Shown here piece after piece: positions 1 through 8,271 of a DNA stretch of 20,452 bases. Location: assembly GCA_034086705.1 (NCBI GenBank), contig JAXDZV010000089.1, positions 1-20,452 on the forward strand, in the 5' to 3' direction. Made by a program: the position numbers and the translations under genes. The stretch comes from UMGS1225 sp034086705 (lineage in GTDB: Bacteria; Bacillota; Clostridia; Oscillospirales; CAG-272). The first letter of the stretch is position 1, and each line of letters starts with the position of its first letter. The notes beneath the pieces were generated by a model. It was not told the DNA's origin and searched no databases. It worked only from the letters and a program-made list of their open reading frames with translations.

Positions 1-461
1 TGGTGCATGTGGATGCTTCTAAGGGGATGGTTACACAGGCACGCGAAAATGCTGCGCTCAGTGGTCTCGCTTCTGCGCCGATTCGCTGGATTGTAGAAGA
101 TTGCAAAAAGTTTTTGTTGCGCGAACAGCGGCGTGGCAACCGTTATGACGGGATTATTATGGATCCTCCATCTTATGGCAGAGGGCCGGGTGGCGAGGTT
201 TGGAAGCTGGAGAGCGGTATACATGAGTTGGTTGCTTTAGCAGCTTCTGTTTTGTCTGAGGAAGCTTTGTTTTTTATATTGAACTCCTATACAACTGGAC
301 TCTCCGCATCTACGACTGCGTATCTGCTCCGACTTGTAACGAAAGACCGTGGTGGCCGTGTTTTTGCCGATGAGCTTGGTTTACCTGTAACACAGACCGG
401 CGGTGTTTTGCCGTGTGGGGCAGTGGCGCGTTGGAGCGGAAAGGAAAGTGCGAATGAATGA
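1..461 (+). CDS. Class I SAM-dependent RNA-type methyltransferase (COG1092/RlmI-like), 3' part
   Basis: This is the C-terminal part (about 153 residues) of a methyltransferase whose start lies before the window; the reading frame is open to the left edge. The first visible stretch, VHVDASKGMV, fits the acidic SAM-ribose-binding strand (motif II) of the Rossmann fold. DPPSYGRG further on is the motif IV loop (D/N-P-P-Y/S) that positions a target nitrogen or carbon of a nucleobase. The DPPSYGRGPGGEVWKLE context is typical of the COG1092 group, which includes the 23S rRNA m5C methyltransferase RlmI. This group is often annotated only as a class I SAM-dependent methyltransferase, and the exact RNA target cannot be read from the fragment. 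The stop codon overlaps the start of the next gene by 8 bases, implying translational coupling. Confidence 0.85.
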   Translation, partial: VHVDASKGMVTQARENAALSGLASAPIRWIVEDCKKFLLREQRRGNRYDGIIMDPPSYGRGPGGEVWKLESGIHELVALAASVLSEEALFFILNSYTTGLSASTTAYLLRLVTKDRGGRVFADELGLPVTQTGGVLPCGAVARWSGKESANE

Positions 462-1344
462 GACCAAAGAAAAACAGTTTTTAATACAAGCAGAGCATAT
501 GTGTTTTTCTTACCCTGATGACTCTGCACAAGTTGCCCCGGCGCTGAATGACGTGTCTTTGGCGATTGAAAAAGGAAGTTTTGTATGTCTGATTGGGCAT
601 AACGGTTCAGGAAAGTCAACGCTTGCAAAACTTTTTAATTTGATTTTAACCCCCAGTTCGGGTCGCCTTTGTATCAATGGTATTGATGTGACAGACCACC
701 CGTTGACAGATGATGAGATTTTTGAGTTGCGTCGAAACGTCGGAATGGTTTTTCAGAATCCGGACAATCAACTGGTTGCGACTATTGTGGAAGAAGATAT
801 AGCATTCGGTCCTGAAAATCTCGGTGTCCCCCCTGAGCAGATTCGAGCACGGGTAGATGCGGCGCTGGATGCTGTTGGGATGCGTGCATATCGGCACCAT
901 GCTCCCCATTTACTATCCGGCGGGCAGAAGCAGCGTGTTGCCATCGCGGGGATTCTTGCAATGCAGCCGGCATGCATTATTTTGGATGAGGCGACTGCTA
1001 TGCTTGACCCGGTCGGCAGACGGGAGGTTTTGCAAACCATTCGTCATTTAAATCGCGACCTTGGCATCACAATTGTACATATAACGCACTATATGGATGA
1101 GGCGGCGATGGCAGACCGTGTGGTGGTGCTCAGCGACGGCAGGATTCTTGAGGACGGTAGACCGCGTGATGTGTTTGTAAAAACGGAAGCCTTACGTGCG
1201 GCCGGATTGGATGTGCCGCAGGTAACGGATATCATGCATTCTCTTCGAAGGGCAGGCCTTCCCGTTTCGGAAGATTTGTTGCAATGTGAAGAAGCAGCAC
1301 AGGCACTTGCCATGCTTTGGCAGGAACGATATGGCCAATGTTAG
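454..1344 (+). CDS. ecfA1: ECF transporter ATPase EcfA1 (CbiO-type)
   Basis: This 296-residue ABC ATPase is one of the pair that powers energy-coupling-factor importers for vitamins and metals at the inner face of the membrane. All nucleotide-binding elements are present: Walker A GHNGSGKST (48-56), Q-loop Gln101 in FQNPDNQL, ABC signature LSGGQKQR (154-161), Walker B CIILDEATAMLD (174-185, catalytic Glu179) and switch His212. The Q-loop region QNPDNQ and the following DIAFGPENLG are characteristic of EcfA proteins. I chose ATG 454 because AAGGAAAG (441-448) precedes it at 5 bases and because homology starts there; an in-frame ATG at 403 would add residues encoded inside the upstream methyltransferase. 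EcfA2 and EcfT follow directly, making a complete shared energising module with no substrate-binding S component alongside. Confidence 0.95.
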   Translation: MNETKEKQFLIQAEHMCFSYPDDSAQVAPALNDVSLAIEKGSFVCLIGHNGSGKSTLAKLFNLILTPSSGRLCINGIDVTDHPLTDDEIFELRRNVGMVFQNPDNQLVATIVEEDIAFGPENLGVPPEQIRARVDAALDAVGMRAYRHHAPHLLSGGQKQRVAIAGILAMQPACIILDEATAMLDPVGRREVLQTIRHLNRDLGITIVHITHYMDEAAMADRVVVLSDGRILEDGRPRDVFVKTEALRAAGLDVPQVTDIMHSLRRAGLPVSEDLLQCEEAAQALAMLWQERYGQC

Positions 1345-1356
1345 AAAGGAAAGCAG

Positions 1357-2223
1357 ATGGCGACACTTGCACTCGATCATGTGAACTATTGCTACGCGAA
1401 GGGAACTCCGTATGAGAAGGAGGCTTTGCGAGACATTTGCTGCAGCTTTAAAAGCGGAGAATTGGTAGGGATTATCGGCCAAACTGGCTCCGGGAAATCA
1501 ACGCTCGCACAAATGTTCAATGGATTGCTTCGCCCGGAAAGTGGCACTGTGCTTTTAGACGGGGTAGATATTTGGCAGCAGCCGAAAAAAATGCGGGATG
1601 TCCGTTTTCGCATCGGTATTGTGTTTCAGTATCCGGAATATCAGTTGTTTGAAGAAACAGTGTATAAAGATATTGCATTCGGGCCGACCAATATGGGGCT
1701 TTCTCCTCAGGAAATTCAGCAAAGAGTACTTGCCGCTGCGCAATTTGCGGGGGTTAGCAGCAATTTTTTGCAACGATCTCCGTTTGAATTATCCGGTGGG
1801 GAAAAGCGACGTGTCGCTGTTGCCGGCGTTATGGCGATGGACCCGGAAATTTTAATTCTCGACGAACCTGCTGCAGGGCTGGATCCGCGCGGCAGAAATG
1901 AAGTGCTTGGCGGAATTGCTGCATATCAAAAGCAGACCGGAAAAACTGTGATTATGATCAGTCATTCCATGGAAGATATGGCAAATTATGCACAAAGAAT
2001 GATTGTTTTGCAGGATGGATGTATTTGTGCCAGCGGTTCACGCAGCGAAATTTTTTCAGATGTAGAGCGTTTGCACACGCTGGGGCTTTCTGTTCCGCAG
2101 GCTACGCGACTGATGCTCGCGCTGGCTGCGCGCGGAATTCCGGTTCGTACGGATATTTATACACCGGCAGATGCCGTGCAGGAAATTTTGCGTCTTTTTT
2201 CAGCGAAGGAGGTGCATTCCTGA
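1357..2223 (+). CDS. ecfA2: ECF transporter ATPase EcfA2 (CbiO-type)
   Basis: This 288-residue second ATPase forms the heterodimer with EcfA1. Motifs seen: Walker A GQTGSGKST (41-49), Q-loop Gln91 in FQYPEYQLF, signature LSGGEKRR (145-152), Walker B ILILDEPAAGLD (165-176, Glu170) and switch His203. The tyrosine-containing Q-loop (QYPEYQLFE) distinguishes EcfA2 from EcfA1 (QNPDNQ). Length and motif spacing are normal. The start ATG follows an AGAAAGGAAAG-like ribosome binding site, and the gap to ecfA1 is only 12 bases. The stop TGA shares a base with the ATG of ecfT (TGATG), so the two are translationally coupled. Confidence 0.95.
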   Translation: MATLALDHVNYCYAKGTPYEKEALRDICCSFKSGELVGIIGQTGSGKSTLAQMFNGLLRPESGTVLLDGVDIWQQPKKMRDVRFRIGIVFQYPEYQLFEETVYKDIAFGPTNMGLSPQEIQQRVLAAAQFAGVSSNFLQRSPFELSGGEKRRVAVAGVMAMDPEILILDEPAAGLDPRGRNEVLGGIAAYQKQTGKTVIMISHSMEDMANYAQRMIVLQDGCICASGSRSEIFSDVERLHTLGLSVPQATRLMLALAARGIPVRTDIYTPADAVQEILRLFSAKEVHS

Positions 2224-3032
2224 TGCTGAAAGATATTACGCTGGGGCAATTTTTCCCCGGTACTTCCGTTTTGCACCGGCTGGATCCGCGCACCAAAATT
2301 ATTGCTGAGATCTTATTTATCGTGGCTGTTTTCTTAGCAAATTCCTATCTTGCCTATGGTGTACTTTTGTTGATTTCCGGTGCCTTACTTTTGGTAAGCC
2401 GTCTGCCGATGCGTGTTATTTTGCGCGGAATTAAACCGCTGCTTTATATTATTTTTTTCACGTCTGTAATTAATATTTTTTGGACAACGGGAGATCAGCT
2501 GCTATTTGCATGGAAGTTCATCAAAATATATCGGGAAGGCATTGAATTCGCTGTATTTATGATGATTCGTATTCTCACATTGGTGCTTGGGTCTGGTATT
2601 CTGTTAACATACACGACTTCACCGATTGTATTGACGGATGGCATTGAATCTTTGCTTTCCCCGTTAAAGCGGTTACATGTCCCGGTGCATGAATTTGCGA
2701 TGATGATGACGATTGCGCTGCGTTTTATTCCGCTTTTGACAGAAGAAACGGACAAAATTATGAATGCTCAAAAATCACGTGGTGCCGACTTCTCCAGTGG
2801 GAACATTTTCAGACGAGCAAAAGCTTTGATTCCCATTTTGGTGCCGCTTTTTATCTCTGCAATTTCCAGAGCAGATGAGTTAGCGGTTGCAATGGAATGC
2901 CGCTGTTATCGCGGTGGACAGGGACGTACAAAAATGCGTGCGTTGCAGATGTGCTGGCTGGATGCTTGTGCGCTGTGCACAATGTTACTGTTTTGCGCCG
3001 GTATGGTTGCCATGCGTGTGATGTTGCCATGA
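2223..3032 (+). CDS. ecfT: ECF transporter transmembrane component EcfT
   Basis: This 269-residue integral membrane protein is the T component that docks the two EcfA ATPases to interchangeable S components. The N-terminal HRLDPRTKI (18-26) is a hallmark of the family. It is followed by several hydrophobic helices (about 28-58, 70-88, 108-131, 245-265). Two arginine-glycine coupling motifs that contact the ATPases are visible: SRG at 185-187 within AQKSRGAD, and YRG at 229-231 within CRCYRGG. The start ATG 2223 overlaps the ecfA2 stop and is preceded at 8 bases by AAGGAGGTG (2206-2214), an excellent ribosome binding site. An earlier in-frame start near 2019 would lie inside ecfA2 and is not credible. 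The stop overlaps the truA start by four bases. Confidence 0.95.
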   Translation: MLKDITLGQFFPGTSVLHRLDPRTKIIAEILFIVAVFLANSYLAYGVLLLISGALLLVSRLPMRVILRGIKPLLYIIFFTSVINIFWTTGDQLLFAWKFIKIYREGIEFAVFMMIRILTLVLGSGILLTYTTSPIVLTDGIESLLSPLKRLHVPVHEFAMMMTIALRFIPLLTEETDKIMNAQKSRGADFSSGNIFRRAKALIPILVPLFISAISRADELAVAMECRCYRGGQGRTKMRALQMCWLDACALCTMLLFCAGMVAMRVMLP

Positions 3033-3781
3033 CTAAATATTTATTAACGATTCAGTTTAGCGGAAGTGCATACTGCGGATTCCAGGTTCAAAAGAATGCA
3101 TTGTCTGTGCAGTATGTTATGCAGGATGCGCTTGCGCATCTTTATGGTAGCAGGTTGCCTGTACAAGGGTGCAGTAGAACGGATGCAGGTGTGCATGCGC
3201 TGGACTTTAAATTAACATTTTCAGATCCCGGCATCGCCGCACGTATGCAACCTACACAAATCATACAGGCATTGAACGCTTTATTGCCAACCGATATTGC
3301 CGTACTAGAGTGCAAAATTGTTCCTGTAAGTTTTCATGTTAGATATGATGTAAAACAGAAAACATACGAGTATCTGATTTGGAATGCACCGATTCGTAAT
3401 GTATTTTGGACGAACGGTGCTTGGCATATACGACCGCAGTTGGATGTAAATGCCATGCAAATTGGCGCACAAGCTTTGGTGGGCACACATGATTTTTCAT
3501 CGTTTACGGCTACCGCGCTGAAAAAAGAAAACAAAACGCGTACGATCAGCGCAGCAGAAGTGCAGCGGCAGGAAAACTGGGTCCGTTTTACGGTTAGCGG
3601 CGACGGATTTTTGTACCATATGGTGCGTATTATGGCTGGAACCTTGGTGGAAATTGGTTTTGGTCGCCGTGATGCAGGGGGTATTGCGGATATTTTGTCC
3701 GCTTGTGATCGCCGCATGGCGGGTCGTACAGCTCCCGCTTGTGGGTTATATTTGAAAAAAGTTTATTATGATGCAACATAA
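3029..3781 (+). CDS. truA: tRNA pseudouridine(38-40) synthase TruA
   Basis: This 250-residue enzyme isomerises uridines 38-40 in the anticodon stem-loop of many tRNAs. The active-site block GCSRTDAGVHA (47-57) contains the catalytic nucleophile Asp52. The N-terminal YLLTIQFSGSAYCGFQVQ and the C-terminal FLYHMVRIMAGTLVEIGFGR are typical TruA segments. The length matches the bacterial family. The start ATG 3029 overlaps the ecfT stop in an ATGA arrangement, and the conserved N terminus begins exactly here. The ecfA1-ecfA2-ecfT-truA order is widely conserved in Firmicutes, where ribosomal protein genes (rplQ before, rplM-rpsI after) normally flank it. Those flanks are absent here. Confidence 0.96.
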   Translation: MTKYLLTIQFSGSAYCGFQVQKNALSVQYVMQDALAHLYGSRLPVQGCSRTDAGVHALDFKLTFSDPGIAARMQPTQIIQALNALLPTDIAVLECKIVPVSFHVRYDVKQKTYEYLIWNAPIRNVFWTNGAWHIRPQLDVNAMQIGAQALVGTHDFSSFTATALKKENKTRTISAAEVQRQENWVRFTVSGDGFLYHMVRIMAGTLVEIGFGRRDAGGIADILSACDRRMAGRTAPACGLYLKKVYYDAT

Positions 3782-3801
3782 ATGAGAAAGGGGGAAGTGT
3801 T

Positions 3802-5118
3802 TTGCCTTTTCATAAACAAAAGCAAACGCAAAAGGGCGCTTCTGCAAAAGCACACCGTCCGTTTCGAAAACGGCACACTTACGCACAGCATTCGCAGACC
3901 GAAAGCAAACCGGCCGCTGAGCAGAAAACAGTGCCGGTCAATGCAGCTTATTTGCGCACTTCCGATTGCTTTCGCATTTTTAAGTATTGCAGTGTTTTGT
4001 TACTGGTAGTTTTTGTTTTGTTTATGTTTACTTTCTACCGGGAGAATATAACTATTGAGAATTTCCGCTTCTTTTTGCGCTATATTGATACGCGCAATCC
4101 AGATCGAAATGACGAAAGCGTTATTAAATATGATTCTTCTTCTATCAGTACTGCAACGCTTTATAAGGGATCTGTGGCAGTTGCTGACAGTGATTCTTTG
4201 CAGATATACGATCTCAATGGAGACAGCATTTTCATCGACCAACAACGCTTTTCCAATCCAAATTTACTTGCATCTGAGCAGTATATTCTTTCATATAATA
4301 CAGGAGGTACAACCTATCGTATTTACAATTCGGTTGCACGGCTGCATGAGCAAACGCTTGACTATCAGATTTCTTCCGCAAGCATTAATCGCAACGGGAT
4401 GTACTGCATTGTTTCCAAAACGAAAGAATACCGCGCAAGTGTGAGCGTGTTTGACCAAGAATTCAAGGTGTTGTATCAATGGTTTTCTCCTGATAAATTT
4501 GTTATGGATACTGCCATATCCGACAATAATCGCAGCTTTATTATTTTGAGTTGTACTACGAATATTACAGGCTCTGCGGTTTCTGAAATTTTACTTTGTG
4601 AACTTGGAACAGACGAAAAGACGGCGGTTGTACAGTTGCCGAATATTGTTGCGCTCTCCGTGTGTTATAATTCCGGGGGCGGATTCACAGTGTTGTGCGA
4701 CGACGGATTTCGGTATTATGACAAAAACGCCGAGCAAATCAGCTTTTTGTCTTTCAACGGTGTAACGCCGGTAAAAGCCGGTTTTCAAAACGGGTATTCG
4801 TTTTATGCTGTAAACAAAAACGTAGTCGGCAGCGACCATACAATATGTGTTGCTGAAAACAAAACGGGTTCAATTCAGTATCAAGGCAATGTTACCGGAG
4901 AAATTACAGATTATGTATTCACGGACCAAGCGTTGTTCTTACTCATGGAGCGGCAGCTTGTTATGGTACCGCTATCCGGCGGAGATATTTTATACCGGAA
5001 TGTTACGGTTAATGGAACCGGATTGCTGGCAGTCGATCAACAGCGGCTTCTGCTTTGTTTTCCTGAAAAGACAGAGCTGATTGACATACAAGCTCGTTTC
5101 TATGAATCTGCGCAATAA
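3802..5118 (+). CDS. DUF5711-like single-pass membrane protein with extracytoplasmic repeat domain
   Basis: A 438-residue protein of unknown function. It begins with about 58 strongly basic, Gln/Lys/Arg-rich cytosolic residues. A single hydrophobic helix follows at about 61-79 (VLLLVVFVLFMFTFY region), then a roughly 350-residue outside domain. That domain is rich in short beta-type segments (for example SLQIYDLNGDSIF, VSVFDQEFKVLYQWF, QLVMVPLSGGDILYRN), suggestive of a beta-propeller. This pattern and the next-door CvpA gene match what I know of DUF5711 proteins from Ruminococcaceae, but the assignment is from memory and is tentative. I chose the TTG start at 3802 because GAAAGGGGGA (3785-3795 region) lies at a proper distance and no ATG occurs nearby in frame. 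It follows truA by 20 bases and precedes cvpA by 12. Confidence 0.75.
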   Translation: MPFHKQKQTQKGASAKAHRPFRKRHTYAQHSQTESKPAAEQKTVPVNAAYLRTSDCFRIFKYCSVLLLVVFVLFMFTFYRENITIENFRFFLRYIDTRNPDRNDESVIKYDSSSISTATLYKGSVAVADSDSLQIYDLNGDSIFIDQQRFSNPNLLASEQYILSYNTGGTTYRIYNSVARLHEQTLDYQISSASINRNGMYCIVSKTKEYRASVSVFDQEFKVLYQWFSPDKFVMDTAISDNNRSFIILSCTTNITGSAVSEILLCELGTDEKTAVVQLPNIVALSVCYNSGGGFTVLCDDGFRYYDKNAEQISFLSFNGVTPVKAGFQNGYSFYAVNKNVVGSDHTICVAENKTGSIQYQGNVTGEITDYVFTDQALFLLMERQLVMVPLSGGDILYRNVTVNGTGLLAVDQQRLLLCFPEKTELIDIQARFYESAQ

Positions 5119-5130
5119 GGGGGATTTTAT

Positions 5131-5844
5131 ATGGCGTTCATTTTAGATGCTGTCATAGTTATTTTGGTTTTTATGTTTATTCTTATCGGTTCCCGGCGCG
5201 GTTTGTTCCGGTGTGTACGCGGGCTGCTTGGAACTGTGCTTTCGTTCATTATCTCTGTTTTGCTTTTTCGCCAGCTCGGCGCATATCTGAGTAACAAATT
5301 TTTATCTGAACGAATCTATTCCTTTGTTCAGAACGCTTTGCAGCGTGCAACAGGCGGTGTCCCCGTTGAAACGGTTTTGCAGGATAAGCCCGATCTTTTG
5401 ACGGACTTTTTGCGTACCTGTAGCATGACTTTTACGCAACTTCAGCAGAAAATTTCTCAAATGCTTGCAGATGGATTCGGCGATGCCTCAGACGCACTTA
5501 CGCACCTGATTGCAGAACCGATGACAACTAAAATTTCCTGTGCGCTTGCTTTTTTGCTATTATTTTTGGTATCTTCTCTGCTGATAGGTTTACTGTTGCA
5601 TTTGATTGGACGTTTGCTGCGTCTGCCCGTGCTGCGGCAGGCTGATAGACTGCTTGGATTTTTCGGTGGAGCGTTGGGTGGCATTTTGACCGTTTGGATT
5701 CTTTGTTGCGTATTTGCCACGATTTTGCCTTATCTTAGTTCCGCATGGCCGGATGTTTTTCCGGCTAATCTCACAGAGCAGACCAGTCTGTTTAAGGCAA
5801 TGACGAATTTTAATTTCTTCACGTGGCTCTTGGGAACGCTGTAA
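5131..5844 (+). CDS. CvpA family membrane protein
   Basis: This 237-residue protein has four predicted membrane segments (about 4-20, 30-48, 134-160 and 175-200). Between the second and third lies a roughly 80-residue polar, helical loop. The DRLLGFFGGALGGILTVW stretch (172-189) is the conserved glycine-rich signature near the last helix of CvpA/colicin V production proteins, and the N-terminal LDAVIVILVFMFILIGSRRGLFR is the usual first helix. The molecular role of the family is not settled; it has been linked to envelope maintenance. ATG 5131 follows AAGGGGGA (5117-5124) at good spacing. The pairing with the DUF5711-like gene suggests a joint envelope function, which is inference. Confidence 0.85.
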   Translation: MAFILDAVIVILVFMFILIGSRRGLFRCVRGLLGTVLSFIISVLLFRQLGAYLSNKFLSERIYSFVQNALQRATGGVPVETVLQDKPDLLTDFLRTCSMTFTQLQQKISQMLADGFGDASDALTHLIAEPMTTKISCALAFLLLFLVSSLLIGLLLHLIGRLLRLPVLRQADRLLGFFGGALGGILTVWILCCVFATILPYLSSAWPDVFPANLTEQTSLFKAMTNFNFFTWLLGTL

Positions 5845-5884
5845 TCCCATACAAATTTTGATTTCGGAAAGGAATATCTAAAAC

Positions 5885-8233
5885 ATGGAGCTTTGTTCAC
5901 GCTGTCATAAGCGTTTTGCCGTTGTGTATGTAACGCGTATTGAAGGAGATCGAACCATCAATGAGGGAATTTGTTTGACATGTGCCAAAGAGCTTGGCAT
6001 CAAACAAGTTGATGACATTTTGAAAAAGATGGGGATCGACGATGAGTCTTTGGAAAACTTAGACAATGAGGTTATGGATCTGATGCAACAAGAAGAATCT
6101 GCAGAAGATGCGGAGGATGACGACCGCTCTTTAGAGGAGAGCAGGGCACCGGCCATTGATTTCGGAAAGCTTTTCGGTAGCTTTTCCAATCGGCCCGAGC
6201 AAGCGCCGCAGCGTGAAGAGCCAAAGGCCAATACGAAGGAAAAGGAGCGCGCTAAAGAACGGGTTAAGCGGAAATATCTCAGCGCATACTGTCTGGATTT
6301 GACACAAAGGGCACGAGAAGGAAAACTGGATAAAATCGTTGGACGGGATCGGGAGCTTGCAAGAATGATGCAAATTCTTTGCAGGCGCCAAAAAAACAAT
6401 CCCTGTTTGATCGGTGAACCTGGTGTAGGCAAGACTGCGATTGCAGAAGCTTTGGCTATGGAGATTGCTGGCGGTAATGTTCCGGCAAAATTGCAAGGGA
6501 AAGAGATCCAGCTTTTGGATTTGACGGCAATTGTTGCAGGCACACAGTTCCGAGGACAGTTTGAGGGGCGTATGAAAGGCTTAATCGAAGAAGTAAAAGC
6601 GCTTGGCAACGTCATTTTGGTAATTGATGAGGTGCATAACATTGCAAGTGCCGGAGATGCAGAAGGCAGTATGAATGCTGCGAATATTCTTAAGCCAGCA
6701 CTTTCCCGTGGCGAAATCCAGGTGATCGGCGCAACAACCCTTGCGGAGTATCGCAAATATATTGAAAAGGATGCGGCGCTGGAGCGGCGCTTTCAGCCTG
6801 TTTTGGTGGATGAACCATCCGTACAGGACAGTGTTCAGATTTTGCAGGGAATTAAAGGATATTATGAACAGTTCCACGGCATTTGTATTCCGGAGGATAT
6901 TGCGCGCCGCGCTGTGGTTATGGCGGAACGATATATTCAGGATCGCTTTTTGCCGGATAAAGCGATTGACCTTTTGGACGAGGCATGCGCTTATGTAGTG
7001 TTGCATTCACCCGTGATTCGTGAAATTGACGAGAAGACCGCAAGTGTGGAGAGCATTCGTACAAGGATGACGGAGTTGCAAGAACAACTCAAGACAGAAG
7101 AATCCCCGGCGGACGAAGTATACCAGCAGCTTGCCGAGCTAAAGAGTACAGAACTGCAGTACAGTAAGCAATTGGAGGAACTTTCCAAAAAAAGAGATAC
7201 GATCGAACTGTGTGTAGAAGATCTTGCACATGTTGTGGAAGTTTGGACGGGGATTCCCGCAAGCAGCATCACGGAAAATGAATTTGAACGATTGGATCGT
7301 CTGATGCTTCGTCTAAAAGAACACATCGTTGGGCAGGACGAAGCGGTGGATGCTGTTGTTCGTGCAATTAAGCGTAATCGAGCAGGCGTTTCGTATTTGC
7401 GTAAGCCGGTGTCGTTTATTTTTGCAGGGCCTACCGGTGTTGGAAAAACGGAACTTGTAAAACGCCTTGCTGGAGAACTATTCCAGAGTCCACAGGCGCT
7501 GATTCGTTTGGATATGTCAGAGTTTATGGAGAAGCATTCAGTTTCTAAATTGATTGGATCTCCTCCGGGCTATGTTGGTTATGACGAAGCAGGGCAGTTA
7601 ACGGAAAAAATTCGTCGCAAACCGTATTCTGTCATTTTGCTGGACGAGATTGAGAAAGCACATCCGGATGTCTTGAACATTCTTTTGCAGATACTTGATG
7701 ACGGCAGATTAACGGATGCACATGGCAGGGAAGTCAGCTTTGAAAACACTGTCATTGTGATGACGACCAACGCCGGTGCGGAGGCGGGCGGAAAAGCTGT
7801 TGGTTTTGGGCTAAGTTATACGGACTTACAAAAAGAGAGTACCGAAAAAGCACTCCTTGGTTTTTTGCGTCCTGAATTTATCAATCGTGTAGATGAAATT
7901 ATCACATTCCGGCATTTGTCTGAAGAAGATTTTGTTTCGATTTGTCGCATTATGCTTGGGGAGCTTGTTACTAATCTTTTGGATAAAGATATTACCCTGT
8001 TGTATACAGAACAAGTTTTGCAACATCTTGCACACGTTTCTTACAGTGTAAAATACGGTGCACGTAATTTGCGCCGTTATATACAGACACATGTTGAGGA
8101 CGCAATCGCAAAGCTGATCATTTCGCACTATGCACAGGGGGTACGCACAATATATTTGACAGTTCATACAAACGCTGACGGGCAGGAAGAGCTTTTGGTC
8201 GGTGATGAAAATTCAAAGGATGTCCAGAAGTAA
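5885..8233 (+). CDS. ClpE-like AAA+ unfoldase with N-terminal zinc finger
   Basis: This 782-residue Hsp100 ATPase should unfold proteins and feed them to ClpP. Instead of the usual double Clp_N repeat it starts with a four-cysteine zinc finger (Cys4-x2-Cys7 and Cys30-x2-Cys33), the hallmark of ClpE. An acidic then basic linker (about 60-130) follows. The first AAA domain has Walker A GEPGVGKT (177-184) and Walker B VIDEVH (246-251). A short coiled-coil middle region spans about 385-440. The second AAA domain has Walker A GPTGVGKT (515-522), Walker B LLDEIEKAH (585-593), the pore loop GYVGYDEAG (562-570) and an arginine finger in FINRVDE (Arg668). A VGF tripeptide (639-641) sits where ClpP-binding loops carry [I/L/V]GF, supporting a ClpP partner. 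GGAAAGGA (5866-5873) precedes ATG 5885. ClpC is the alternative name often given, but the N terminus argues for ClpE. Confidence 0.9.
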   Translation: MELCSRCHKRFAVVYVTRIEGDRTINEGICLTCAKELGIKQVDDILKKMGIDDESLENLDNEVMDLMQQEESAEDAEDDDRSLEESRAPAIDFGKLFGSFSNRPEQAPQREEPKANTKEKERAKERVKRKYLSAYCLDLTQRAREGKLDKIVGRDRELARMMQILCRRQKNNPCLIGEPGVGKTAIAEALAMEIAGGNVPAKLQGKEIQLLDLTAIVAGTQFRGQFEGRMKGLIEEVKALGNVILVIDEVHNIASAGDAEGSMNAANILKPALSRGEIQVIGATTLAEYRKYIEKDAALERRFQPVLVDEPSVQDSVQILQGIKGYYEQFHGICIPEDIARRAVVMAERYIQDRFLPDKAIDLLDEACAYVVLHSPVIREIDEKTASVESIRTRMTELQEQLKTEESPADEVYQQLAELKSTELQYSKQLEELSKKRDTIELCVEDLAHVVEVWTGIPASSITENEFERLDRLMLRLKEHIVGQDEAVDAVVRAIKRNRAGVSYLRKPVSFIFAGPTGVGKTELVKRLAGELFQSPQALIRLDMSEFMEKHSVSKLIGSPPGYVGYDEAGQLTEKIRRKPYSVILLDEIEKAHPDVLNILLQILDDGRLTDAHGREVSFENTVIVMTTNAGAEAGGKAVGFGLSYTDLQKESTEKALLGFLRPEFINRVDEIITFRHLSEEDFVSICRIMLGELVTNLLDKDITLLYTEQVLQHLAHVSYSVKYGARNLRRYIQTHVEDAIAKLIISHYAQGVRTIYLTVHTNADGQEELLVGDENSKDVQK

Positions 8234-8271
8234 ACGCGCTTGCGTCTGACGCGCGACGAGAGGGAGAGGTC

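Noticed and set aside
5905..6756. A 283-codon open frame on the minus strand opposite the ClpE-like gene
   Set aside because: It is the mirror of a well-supported coding region, has low-complexity Ser-rich translation and no recognisable domain or ribosome binding site.
8234..8271. A terminator between the ClpE-like and pseudo-ATPase genes (CGCGC/GCGCG dyad)
   Set aside because: The stem is short and no T-run follows; the region instead holds the ribosome binding site of the next gene.
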